Shown here: positions 49,893 to 62,727 of the stretch, piece by piece | Layout: each line of letters begins with the position of its first letter | How positions within the stretch are numbered: the first letter of the stretch is position 1 | NCBI GenBank assembly: GCA_034509925.1 | Contig: CM067534.1 | Location: 6,024,001 to 6,088,000, forward strand | Direction: 5' to 3' | DNA from: Hirudinaria manillensis | Taxonomy: Eukaryota > Annelida > Clitellata > Hirudinida > Hirudinidae | Length of the DNA: 64,000 bases | Translations under genes and position numbers: made by a program | The notes under the pieces: model-generated | The model's input: only the letters and a program-made list of their open reading frames with translations | Databases searched by the model: none | What the model was told of the DNA's origin: nothing

Positions 49893-51614
49893 ATGGATAA
49901 ATATTCCGTTGAAGCCCTGATAAAAGAGACTTTAATTTACTACTGTCGTAACTACGTGGGTGACTCTGTGGAATTTAAACTTGATGGGCTTATTTGTATA
50001 ACTGTAAACTCTGAGCCTGTTGATACTGTCTTTAAAATTCATGAGATCATATCTGGGAAGGATGATATTAACAGCATATCTGTTGCCAAAAAGTTTAATT
50101 CAAGCAGAAGAAAATGCAAAAGAAAATTTCATGGAAAATATGATATTTCAGAGTCAGGAGATGAAGTTGCAAATGACTTTGATAAAGAAAACCACTCCAA
50201 TTTAATATCCGGTGACGAAAACATTGGCAAAAAAATAAAAGTGGAAAATGATGAAAACTATTCAGCTGAGGAAAGACAACTAGATGCTGATAATTTTGGC
50301 TGTGGGGTTTGTTCCAACTTCAAAGAAGTAAGCAAGCAATTCATTATCAATCATCTTTTGGATGATCATTTGGGACAAGATGATTCTTTATGCTTTTGCA
50401 TGAATGCTGATTGCCAACTTGGCTTCTCCAATGAGGAACAATATCTCAGGCATTTTCAGGCATGTCACGGAAGTTCTCTTATTCAGCAGAAAAGGAATTT
50501 AATCAAGTCGACATCTGTTAAGGAAATATTGCCTAACAGCAGCATTAATTCTGCACCAATTTTCCCCATAAGTTCAAGGAATTTGTCCAGGCAGCAAACA
50601 TCTACTACAAACGTTCCAAAAAATTTAATTCCTCCTGAGATATCAACTTCAACTTTGGAAAAGCTGGAAAATAAGATAAATCAAGATAATGAGAATAATG
50701 GATCATCACAGAGCGATAGTAATGATGAATCATCACTGCCCAGGCATTGCCATTTGTGTGGGTCAGAGTTTCCAGACTTTTCAACTTTTGATGATCATGC
50801 CCATTCAGAACATGGTTTTTCCACGTGCCCTTACTGTGATGCTATTTTCCAAAGAAAAAGTGCTCGCGATTCGCACGTCCTTACCCATTTATCTGAGAGG
50901 AAACTGCTGGAATGCAACAAATGTCAGCTTATATTTTCTAGACCAGATTCTTTGAAAAGGCATGTTGCTAAATGTCAGAAATCTCCCTGTAGTGATTCGA
51001 TGGATGCCATCGCAGATCATTCCCAAAATGGCATTCCGGTGGATGGTGGTTTGATCGAGTCGACGCTTTCTGCTCTTCTTTCAGGTTCAGAGGAGCTGAG
51101 TCAGGGATTCAATTCTACTTCTGCAAGCATGGAATGGATGGCAGCTTTAGAGCATGAAAATTGTCACCTTAAATCTGATGCCATCGACGTGGGGTCGGAC
51201 CAGGAAGAAATTCTTCCAGAAGATTTGAACTTTTCTTTGGAGGGAACATCCTCCTTCAAGAGGAGTGGCAGAAGGAGGCATACAAAGTACATCACGACCC
51301 TCGATCCTGAGAGATGCTTCACGTGCGAAGTTTGTCTTGAGTTCGTTCCAGGTGGAGTGGATGCATTCAAACAGCACTGCAGTCAGTTGCATCAGAGAGT
51401 TCCTTGTCCATACTGTGGCTGTACTTACACCCAGAAGGCCAGCATGGAAAGACACCAGAGGCAGCACACAGGGGAGAGGCCGTACATCTGCACCCTCTGC
51501 CCCCGATCTTATACCCGTAAGGAAAACCTTCACATGCACACTTTGAGGTTTCACTCGAGCTCTGATGAAATCGTGCACCTTCCCCAGAAAGCGACACTTT
51601 ATCCTTCGGTTTAG
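49893..51614 (+). CDS. Intronless C2H2 zinc-finger protein
   Basis: A single 573-residue open frame from ATG to TAG. It has C2H2 fingers at roughly residues 285-305 (CHLCGSEF...H...H), 312-333 (CPYCDAIFQRKSARDSHVLTH), 343 (CNKCQLIF...H...C), 477 (CEVCLEF...H...H), 505 (CPYCGCTYTQ...H...H) and 532 (CTLCPRSYTRKENLHMH...H). The last pair is joined by a classic HTGERPY linker. Degenerate Cys/His clusters lie at about 137 and 168. Residues 1-60 form a compact non-finger segment I do not recognise, followed by a basic KKCKRKFHGK-like patch that may be nuclear targeting. Likely a DNA-binding nuclear protein. The lack of introns could reflect retroposition or a single-exon ancestry. No specific orthologue assigned. 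Confidence 0.85.
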   Translation: MDKYSVEALIKETLIYYCRNYVGDSVEFKLDGLICITVNSEPVDTVFKIHEIISGKDDINSISVAKKFNSSRRKCKRKFHGKYDISESGDEVANDFDKENHSNLISGDENIGKKIKVENDENYSAEERQLDADNFGCGVCSNFKEVSKQFIINHLLDDHLGQDDSLCFCMNADCQLGFSNEEQYLRHFQACHGSSLIQQKRNLIKSTSVKEILPNSSINSAPIFPISSRNLSRQQTSTTNVPKNLIPPEISTSTLEKLENKINQDNENNGSSQSDSNDESSLPRHCHLCGSEFPDFSTFDDHAHSEHGFSTCPYCDAIFQRKSARDSHVLTHLSERKLLECNKCQLIFSRPDSLKRHVAKCQKSPCSDSMDAIADHSQNGIPVDGGLIESTLSALLSGSEELSQGFNSTSASMEWMAALEHENCHLKSDAIDVGSDQEEILPEDLNFSLEGTSSFKRSGRRRHTKYITTLDPERCFTCEVCLEFVPGGVDAFKQHCSQLHQRVPCPYCGCTYTQKASMERHQRQHTGERPYICTLCPRSYTRKENLHMHTLRFHSSSDEIVHLPQKATLYPSV

Positions 51615-51718
51615 TGGGGATATTAATATTAAGTTTTGAATTTCTTCATCACATAGTTTCATTTTGTTCAAAGTGTACCAAAGTTATTGCTGATATTTAT
51701 GAGAGAAACATATTTTTA

Positions 51719-51724
51719 AATAAA
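51719..51724 (+). terminator. Zinc-finger gene poly(A) signal AATAAA
   Basis: AATAAA about 105 nt after the stop codon at 51614, a normal short 3' UTR. Confidence 0.6.
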
Positions 51725-53869
51725 ACTGATTTCTCGTAACACGAAAGTATATGTTTCTTCTTGAGGTCTGTGACGTTCCGTTGTTGTTTTGTATTTTTGA
51801 TACAAATCTTTGTATTTCATTCTTCATGTTCTGCACAGAACTGATTTATATTTTCACTAAAATCAAACAATTGTGGTTTCTGTGCTAGTTGATGTCAATT
51901 CCATTAAAAACTGCTTTTCCACATGTAAATTGAAGTCTCTGGTTCATTATTCAGTTTGAATACCTTTGTTTGATCTTTTAAATTATAACAAATCTTCATC
52001 TACGTTGTTAATTAACTTTAGCAGAGCCTTTAATTTAATAATTGGCTCTCAGAGTATTACAGCATCCTAAGCTTTCTGTCTTGATGCCCTGGTTGCTATT
52101 GCATTCAATTATATTATTTCAATATTTTTTTGCCTGAAACCTCATGCACAATGTTATTATAAAGGTGATTGTTTATAGTGAGCTGGATATCATATGATGG
52201 CCCACATGTTGACGTGGTGTGACTGAGCTTTAAACTCTCAAACAACCATCCTGGTGAAACATTAAGATAATGGACCGATCCTCGTCAACCATTAACCGTC
52301 GAATAACTATTTTCAAATCCTCCTCAAAATTTATCATTTAATGATTTCACAGTGAGCCAGATTAATTAATTAATTCTTGCATTAAATCGTATTTCTTTTC
52401 TCTGCTCCATTTGTATCTTTTTTTAGATGAGTCGTTTTGATTTGGTATTACTGTGCATATGTGAAAAGATGGTCACTTTCTACCTGGAGTTTTTAATTAT
52501 TGTTTTCTATTAGGCCAATTAAAGTAATTTGATGTACCGTTTTAAATCTGCGCCAATTCCCAGTTTGTAATTTAAAATCTATTTTCGAATATAGTTTCAT
52601 GTGCGCTTTCTAAATAAGACTGCTTTTGTTAATTTGAAATTTAGTTGCTTCGTCTTGTCTAGATTTCACCTCGTTGTTTACTTTTGAGAAATGCCTGTCA
52701 CAATTTTTAAAACATTATTATTAATAACTAACTGATCATTTAAAACATTTGCTTTATGGACAAATCATTTATTTTGTTAATACCATTTCATCCCAGATAG
52801 TACCCATGGAAATTGTAGATTTCAAAAATATTCTTGTTTATGTGGCACCTGATGATAAATTTTATGAGATTTGTTAGAATTGTATATTATAATTTTGTTT
52901 CCTCTTTCCAGTAGACTGTTAATTTAATCCTTCAATGAGTATCAATTGGTTGTTAGCACTAATTAGACAAGATTCTTTTTATGATTTTTCACTCTGAAGT
53001 TGCCTTCTTGTTCTTAAGGCTTGTCAAGATTATGATATCTTACAATATTTTGACTGGGCATGGTGTTGATAGCTACTGGAGTGACTAACATTGGTTAGTT
53101 GGGAGATGATGTTGATAATCATAGTATGGGTGCAATTGTGTAGCTGATATCACCAAAGAACTTTTGCAAAAGCCATCCTGGGTTTTTGTCAGTGGCTAAA
53201 ATTAGTGGAGCGTAGGTAAACGTATGTTAAATATTAAATCTGAGCTTCCCCTGGTCGTAGGCCATAAAAGAAAATTTTTGATTCCCTTCTCGGATGTCCA
53301 AAAGACCCGAACTTCTAAATAATGTTTGATAGTTGTGATTTTGTCAAAACTCCTCGAAAAGTTTGTTTTATTATTCTCCTGTCGAATCCATTCCTTCACT
53401 AAGCGGAGACAAAGCCTACTCGCATCACTTTGTGGCAGCTGAGGCAACGGACCGCATCATATTTTCTAAATTATTTCGAGATAGCAGAAGTCTGTAAATC
53501 CCACCTGTATGAATTATACAGATGCGAATAAATATTTAGCAAAAATCAAATAATTATTAATAAACAAATTATTTTTAAAACATAATTTTTTTAGACACAT
53601 TTGTCATAAAAACATTCAAAGGATGTTTCAAAAAAATCAACTGCAACTAATTCATATCATGATTTAAAAACTCGGGCTTAAAATGTTAATTGAAATATGT
53701 GATTGTAAAATTAAAATTATGTCACTAAAGTTTTATATATATATATATAAATCATGAACATCTGATTTGAAAGGATAATATCATCCTAAATCTACTTCCT
53801 GTTGTCGGCCATATCGGCTGCGTAATTGAATCTTGTCGGGTTGTCACTTGTTCAATAACAACAGTGAAT
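51725..53869. other. Intergenic region before the SR-protein gene
   Basis: AT-rich, without a gene I can support. A minus-strand frame at 53202-53447 has a coding-like composition but no ATG. A short (TA)n stretch lies near 53738-53750. The SR-gene 5' UTR begins shortly before 53870 (ttgttcaataacaacagtgaat). Confidence 0.4.
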
Positions 53870-56009
<2,140 letters not shown>

Positions 56010-57152
56010 ACGGAGCCAGTGAAGTCGTTCTAGTAGCAGACAGAACTGTTGCTTATTGGTCATTATGTTACATTGGATTGTTTTAGATAATTACCACGTT
56101 TCAAGAATATGCCATTGTTTAGGTCAGATTGCGACTGCTCAATGCATGCTGCATTATGCTTTGTTGTGTTTTCTTTTTTCTGTTGAGAATGGAAGTTTAA
56201 CTTCATTAACAATTCTTTGGCAATGTGAGGGAAAGTTTGGACTACAATGTTGGAACTTTGTGTTTAGGATATTTTAGTGGGTGAAAAAAATTTGTTTTTG
56301 TATACATGGTCTTGACAGGCACTGAATGCAATTTTAGGGTTCTTGGGAAATTGGGGTTTATTGCTGATACGACATTGGGGTGTTTGGCATCTGGCAGTAG
56401 GGTGTCTGGTTGCTTGTAGTTATCTGATGCTTTGCTGATATAATATTTCGTTGGGACTCGATATTGTGATTAATGAATACTGCTTGAGGCCAGCTCCAAA
56501 AGGAGGCTGGGTCTTCTGAACGTGCTTTGAGGTCCTATTCGTAATTCGGGGTTGTGATGTTCGATGTCGATCAGAATAGATTGTGATTATGCCTGCATCC
56601 TATTCCTCATTAATGGAACGAAGAGATTAAATCTTATTCGCATTTGAGGATGCGGCGATTAATTCAACTGCGTGTTGCACCGTGCGAACGAGTTCCCTTT
56701 TCAACGAAATGGCTCGATTCTGGACTAAGGGGGAGTTTAATTGTTATAAGACAACAAAGTTATTTCTTATTCGATGGACTCGCATTATGCATTATTCATC
56801 ATGAGTAATGATTAATCTGACTAGAATAGAATACAAAAGCACCGCGCACATTAGGTAAACAACAAAGTTTGCAGTCCGACTAATAGCTTAGTAACGCGAC
56901 GCAATCGAGTTTTAAGAAAAACAGTGTCGGGCTTATAAAATACGGAGAAAATGTATAAATTTATATTTTTAGAAAGTCAAATGTCGTATTAAGGATGATT
57001 TGAGTAACATCTCAAGTTTGAGAGTGTCTGTATAAGACTATGGAGAGACGGTTTGGAAGTGATCAGTGTTATTTACAATTTTAAAAATAAAATCATGAAA
57101 TATGCAGTAGCTTTAACAGAAATAGGTAAGCAATGTCCTGCAAAATAAACGT
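56010..57152. other. SR-gene 3' UTR and convergent intergenic region
   Basis: Between two convergent genes (SR factor plus, GPCR minus). A plus-strand AATAAA occurs at about 57086 and a minus-strand one near 56357, so the two 3' UTRs may overlap. No coding content. Confidence 0.4.
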
Positions 57153-58712
57153 TTAAGCACAAAAATTGCTATCCTTGTTTGGTGAACTGTGCAGACGACT
57201 TGCAACTGTAGTTAGCAGGCAGTCAGGAGCTGTAAAATAATTGCGGTCATTCTTAAAGTTGTTGTTGTCGCTATCGAAATTATTATCTCCACTCTTATTT
57301 AAGTCAATGGTGGTTGCCCCAGGATTTGCTTTGACTCTATGGGATCTTTTTGGTTTAATCTCAGCCAGTAGGACTATGTTTTGGCTGGGATTAGGTGCGT
57401 CTAATGCTGTAGTGATAAACTTATCTTTGGCTAGCTGCTGTGACTTTGTTTCGGGATAGTGGAAAGCCTGGAAAGAAGAATTGATTGAAGCCGAATTTAT
57501 TGTTAGATGACGTCTGGAACTGAGTCTGGATGAAGCTCTTTTGAGAAGTTCCTGTCTAGAAACTTCATATGTGAAGCTGGGATGTTTACAGCTTTTACAG
57601 AGCAGACTGAGCGACTGTCGAAAGCGTTTGCCTGTTATGCAGTAGAGAAAAAAGTTGATGGAGTGATTGACGTAGAAGATTTGGTTAATTATCGGCTTGG
57701 CCAAATCGTAGGTTTTGTTGTGTTTGTTGTTCCAGTAAGGCTTTCCGATGAGCATGATCATGCTGGGCGTATTGCATACCATGAAGCAGATGGAGGCCGT
57801 GAGACAAAGGACGGTCATTTGCAAAACGTTTCCATTCTCGGAATCAGAAGGTATCTTGTTCCGGTTGAACCTGAGAATGAGAAGGGAACGAATAATGAAG
57901 ATATTGCAGATGAGAATCACTAGACACGGAATAAGACTGATGCTGACAAAAGCTATCCACGGCCGAACGTACTTCTCGAAATGCTTGAAGGCCAATGTAG
58001 GACTTCCACAGTTCGAAATGAGTTTGTTACTAGCGAGGTCTCCATGGGCAGATGGCAGATTTAAGCTGCCATTTTGAGAAAGAAGAATGGGTTCGTAATC
58101 CCTTCCTCGAGTCCAAAGAATGTGAACGTTTTTAATGATGGCGACCAGAAAGGCAACTAAGCCGAAGAATTTGGCATTGGGCGGAGGGCAAAGGAAAGTC
58201 TCCGTCATTGGAAAGCAAACGGCAATGAACCTGTCGACGGTGAAGACGACGCAGATCCAGATGGATGTGTCTACGCTCGAGAAGTTGACGAACTTTTCCA
58301 ACTTGCATGCAACTTCGTGAACCTCCTTGAGTACGAGTATGTCCATGTGTTCCAGCCACTCGGGTATCATCCCCGTCAAGAGGGTGAGTATGTCTGCGAC
58401 TGCCATCAGTTTCAGATACGTGCACGTCGATGTTCCCTTCATATTCGAATGGCCCATGACGAGTATAATGAGCAGATTGCCGATTATTCCCGTCGCAAAG
58501 ATGCACGGACCGAAGTAGATCCACAATATCTTTGCCAGATTCCTGGACTCTTCTTCAATTGCCTGAGAATGTTTTGGAAGATGCAGATGAACCGTGGATC
58601 CATAGCTGGAGGACTGGATGATCGGAGTGGAATCGGTGCTGTAAAACTGGAATGAGGCGGCTTCAAGAGACGCTGTCGTCGTTTGACTCGATGTCATGGA
58701 AGAGAGAATCAT
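57153..58712 (-). CDS. Rhodopsin-family GPCR, FMRFamide-receptor-like
   Basis: A 519-residue peptide-receptor-like protein from one uninterrupted frame. Topology: a Ser/Thr-rich extracellular N-terminus (about 60 residues), TM1 with GNLLIILVM, TM2 with LKLMAVADILTLLTG, a Cys before TM3 (EVACKLEKF), TM3 ending VDRFIAVCFP, TM5 around IAFVSISLIPCLVILICNIF, TM6 with CLTASICFMVCNTPSM, TM7 with NHSINFFLYCITGKRFR, then a long basic, Asn-rich tail. Class A features are the TM1 Asn, TM2 Asp and an N-x-x-x-F-F-L-Y version of NPxxY. Divergent points are DRF for DRY and no Trp in the TM6 FxxCWxP position. That pattern is common in invertebrate FMRFamide/myosuppressin-like orphan receptors. The ligand is unknown. 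A second ATG five codons in could also start translation. Confidence 0.88.
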   Translation of the reverse strand: MILSSMTSSQTTTASLEAASFQFYSTDSTPIIQSSSYGSTVHLHLPKHSQAIEEESRNLAKILWIYFGPCIFATGIIGNLLIILVMGHSNMKGTSTCTYLKLMAVADILTLLTGMIPEWLEHMDILVLKEVHEVACKLEKFVNFSSVDTSIWICVVFTVDRFIAVCFPMTETFLCPPPNAKFFGLVAFLVAIIKNVHILWTRGRDYEPILLSQNGSLNLPSAHGDLASNKLISNCGSPTLAFKHFEKYVRPWIAFVSISLIPCLVILICNIFIIRSLLILRFNRNKIPSDSENGNVLQMTVLCLTASICFMVCNTPSMIMLIGKPYWNNKHNKTYDLAKPIINQIFYVNHSINFFLYCITGKRFRQSLSLLCKSCKHPSFTYEVSRQELLKRASSRLSSRRHLTINSASINSSFQAFHYPETKSQQLAKDKFITTALDAPNPSQNIVLLAEIKPKRSHRVKANPGATTIDLNKSGDNNFDSDNNNFKNDRNYFTAPDCLLTTVASRLHSSPNKDSNFCA

Positions 58713-60213
58713 CGTCCAGAACTCGTTGACTCGACCGTTGAAGATCTCTCATGCTATAAATTCGGTCGTGGAATTAAAAAATAGTTCAATATTTAATCTA
58801 TTAATTAATTATTTATTTATTTATTATTACTAGTAATATGTTTTAATTTAATCTAAAATTAATTTAAACAGATAAAGCGAATGTCTTTGCACTTCTCTAT
58901 ACCGATAATAATTTATCCAGAATCTTTAAACCAGTTGCACAACAACAACAATGACAACAACGACAACAGCAACGATAACAACATCTACGACGACGACAAC
59001 AGCATGAGCAGCAACAACAACAACAATAACAACACGCCGACCACAACAAAGCGATGCCGTAAAAGTCAGTCAGAACCTAAAAACGCAATTACTTTTCGAG
59101 CTATAAGGGCCGACGATTAGAAATTAGGTGATGATGACGAACGGATTCTGAAACAATGAATGACGCTCAAAGATGCCTGCCTTTTTCTTTCTTTCAATTA
59201 TTTGAAACGATGACGAATTCGGCGACGACGACGACGACGATGGTGACATTTAATTTATAATTTTAAAATATAATTTTATTTTATTTTAAAAGCATAAATT
59301 TATATTTGGAGAAAGTCAAAAGTCGTGTTAAGTAATGCCTTGTCCTTGATCATCTTCGTTGTGACAGGGACTATGAACCCACCACAAGCCTCATAAAGTT
59401 TATAATTACATGGACACAACTGTTATTTATATTATTATTGTTATTATTATTATTTTATTATAAGCATTATGTGTGTATAAATATTAATTAATTAATTAAT
59501 TAATTAATAATAATAATGAATAAGTATGATGATGATGATGACGACGACGAAGACGACAAGAGGCGAGACAAGTAGGAATTCAAGAGACAAAGGAAGATAA
59601 ATAAAAGACAAAACATAAGAAGCCACAAATGAATGGTCATTAACCACCATTGGTTAAGGATACAATTAAGATACAATCCTGATTGTTCCGTCATTTGTCT
59701 CGGAGTGAATCAGGACAAAAATTTGATGAGATCAAAGCAATCACTTCAATTTATCATTTACTTTGTCAATAACTTCCAATAAATTCTCCTATGGTTTGTC
59801 GCAAATTGGTTGCGAGTACTGTACACTAGTACTGTACTTATTGTACGTTGTACTTATATTTAGTTAGTTTAGTTAGTTTTCATAGTTCTCTGGTGGTCCC
59901 AAAGTCTGATTGGGGGAAACTTCTGACATTATGAAAACGAAACATTTGCTGATTTTTTGCCAATTAATTTTACTCTTTATCGTGTTATTTTTGTCGGGAA
60001 AGAAAAATTTATAAATAAAAAATAAATGTTACTGTTAATACTTCTATTAATAATTACCCGTATTTTCTGAGGACGTCAAGAATAATTATAATTATACTTA
60101 TAATTATACTTATAATTATAATTATACCCTATTATAATGATGATGATGATGGTGATGGTGGTGGTGGTTGTGGTTGTGGTGGTTGTGGCGGTGACGGTGA
60201 CGACGTCGACGAC

Positions 60214-60271
<58 letters not shown>

Positions 60272-60538
60272 TGTATATTTTTCAATCTCTTCACTGCGAT
60301 GCTCTTTATGCGACACCATAATTTTTGAGATGATATGGCAGAAGGCATCAGACCAATTTACGAGAAAGTTAAAAGACGATTTTTTTTCTCTTGAATAAGC
60401 AAACGAAACTCAATGCTTCAATGGTTTATTAATTTAGCGCAAAATACGACAAATATTGGCTGCAAATTTATACAATGCCACATCAAATTATGACTTACAA
60501 TTGACGAACTAATAATAATAATAATGATGATAATAATA

Positions 60539-60570
<32 letters not shown>

Positions 60571-62614
60571 GATAATAATAATAATTGTATTATCTATTTA
60601 CTTATCATTAAAATAATTTAGAGTAAAAATATAATTTTTTGTTTGAAAATTCCTAATAATGTTCACCAACGCCGCGATGTTGGTGTAGATTTCAGGATTC
60701 TTTGTTTGGGTAGAAAATTCTGAGAACCTTTAGTTTTGTATGTAGGTCTTCACCAAGAAGAGTGAGTAAGAAACGATTATGATAATGATGACGGTGGTGG
60801 TGATGATGACGATGAACGCTTTGTTAATAATAACATTTATCAGCTGATGATAAATTGACATAATTGAATCGGCTTAATGTGCATTTTCTCCGAGGATGTA
60901 TGTCAGTATGTATTGCTTAAGCTAAACATACATATTTGCGATAATGACGACAACGAGGAGGAGGAGGAAGAAGAAGAGGAGCGGGGCGATGACGACGACG
61001 ACGAGGATGTACCCACATGATTGCTAAGGACAAACCACGACAATCACATTGTTTCAACATTATAGCAATTATTTCGCGCAGGAGAAGTCAGTTATGCAAC
61101 GCTGTGACCTGAAATTATATTGAATAATGAGCCTGAATGAAGTTACATTTTACAGAACAGACCCTGTTTATGCAGCATCAGGTCCGCAACGCCGATGGGA
61201 TTATACATGTTTGTTTATTTGTTTTGTTGCTGTTTCCAAACAACCTCACGAAGCAATTAGGCGCTCCCTCATGTTGGGTGTTGGATTTTGAATGTTGAAA
61301 GTCGAATGTTGAACAAACATCGTTCATGCTGGGTACCCAACTGGTTAAAAGCGTTAGTATAGTCATCGATCTATCCTCGTAATGCGTGCTTCGCAACTCG
61401 TCTCTCGTGTTGATGTTTTTACTTTCTCAGTCCCAAGTCAGCCCCAAGTCAGCCAATGGCCGATATCCCAATCGACCACTATTCCCGGGCGCAAACGGTT
61501 TCATTGGGCGAACAAAAGAAGAGAAATTCAGTTTCTATGATTTTGAAATGTTTTCTAAAATAAAATTACCTTCAGATGACTTTATACACTCACAAATGTT
61601 ACAAGATAGCAAATTCTGTTGATTACTCGACCGAGTCAACATTTGCGCAACATCGCTTAATTGTGAGAGCAGTCATGCAGGATCGTATGATAATAAAAAT
61701 AATAATATATTTTGTTTTAATTATACATTGTGAGGTTAATTAAGTATCATTAGGGCTGTGACAGTTGCCAGTGTGGGGAGGGTCCTCAATCTTTGACGTC
61801 AATGATTCCCAGGAGGAAGGGAAATCATTTGACAATCAGTAATTGTGGCCAATTCATACGATTAAAAGTTGACATCTTTTTGGATCTCAAAACCAAAAAG
61901 GCAGGATTAATTTAGAGAGCAGAGATATTTTTTTTTGTTATCTTCAATCAATTTTATTTAAAAAAAAAAAACATTTTAAAATATTTTTAAAATAAATTTT
62001 AAAAAATATTGTAAGGAAAAGTGTAAGGAGGATATAAAAGATTACGTGCTGTTTATAGCACGTAAAGAAGTTTCTCATTTTCGAATTGGTTTGATCTTTT
62101 CTGTAATGAAGATGAAGTCGTTCGTCACGTGTTTATATTCATCATATCATTTAGGAATAATCCCTTAACATTAACTGAACAATGGTCAGTAATAAAAAAT
62201 GAAAATATTAAAATGAAAACTCGAAATGAGCATTCGATTCACCAGCAGGTGTTTTACTATGACGCATTAAAATTAAAGCATACAGCGTACCCACATGAAT
62301 AGTACATTGAATTTTATCAACCTTTTTTGACCAACCAGACGTCAAGGTAATCTGCTAAAATGCAGAAGATTTGTTGAAACTGACGACCTATTGTTGTCTA
62401 ATCATTTCACAACATCGATAACTTCCTGTCTAAATGTAGGCAGCGCTTTATTGCTGTTCTAGTGACGAGATCTTGATAGAATAAGATTCTGGGTCAACTA
62501 GTGATCTCAAGGAAAAGTGAAAAAAACATTGCGGATCAATCTATTATTATCACAGATATTACGAATTCAAGAAAATGTTGTGAGCATAGGAATGAAAATG
62601 AAATAGCAACGTAC
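58713..62614. other. GPCR 5' flank or UTR intron
   Basis: No gene that I can support. It contains AAC repeats (about 58938-59045), AAT and GAT tracts (59440-59560), a GAT/GGT tract (60130-60270), AAT (60505-60590) and a GA/CG-rich trinucleotide run (60945-61010). An Asn-rich frame at 58881-59120 is repeat-derived. A short direct repeat, ccaagtcagcc, occurs twice near 61435-61455. Confidence 0.5.
60130..60270. repeat. GAT/GGT microsatellite
   Basis: GAT repeats flanking a GGT/TGG block; translations read as poly-Met, poly-His or poly-Ile and are not genes. Confidence 0.9.
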
Positions 62615-62727
62615 CTAAGTCTGAACTGACGGTAAGAAAAATTCTTCTCACGGCTCCTTGCATTTCACTGTGAAACAAAATGCGTCCATCTCTGTTGAAA
62701 TTTTGTAGTTCAGTAGGAGTTTTTATA
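62615..62727 (-). promoter_or_regulatory. Candidate TATA promoter and non-coding first exon
   Basis: TATAAAA on the minus strand (62727-62721), with an initiator-like TTTCAACAG 25-30 nt downstream and a TTAG|GTACG donor at 62614. A TTTATAG acceptor near 58765, just 5' of the GPCR ATG, could receive it, making a 3.8-kb 5' UTR intron. The link to the GPCR is inference. Confidence 0.3.

Noticed and set aside
51147..51671. 174-codon minus-strand frame under the zinc-finger gene
   Set aside because: Shadow of the finger-coding strand, which has the Cys/His pattern.
53202..53447. 81-codon minus-strand frame upstream of the SR gene
   Set aside because: Coding-like composition, but no ATG in frame, no clear acceptor and no family match; left as unexplained.
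58881..59120. Asn-rich 79-codon plus-strand frame near the GPCR start
   Set aside because: Its middle is an AAC/GAC trinucleotide repeat and it has no homologous motif or splice context.
60076..60348. Poly-His/Ile/Met frames
   Set aside because: Products of the GAT/GGT microsatellite; no codon structure beyond the repeat.
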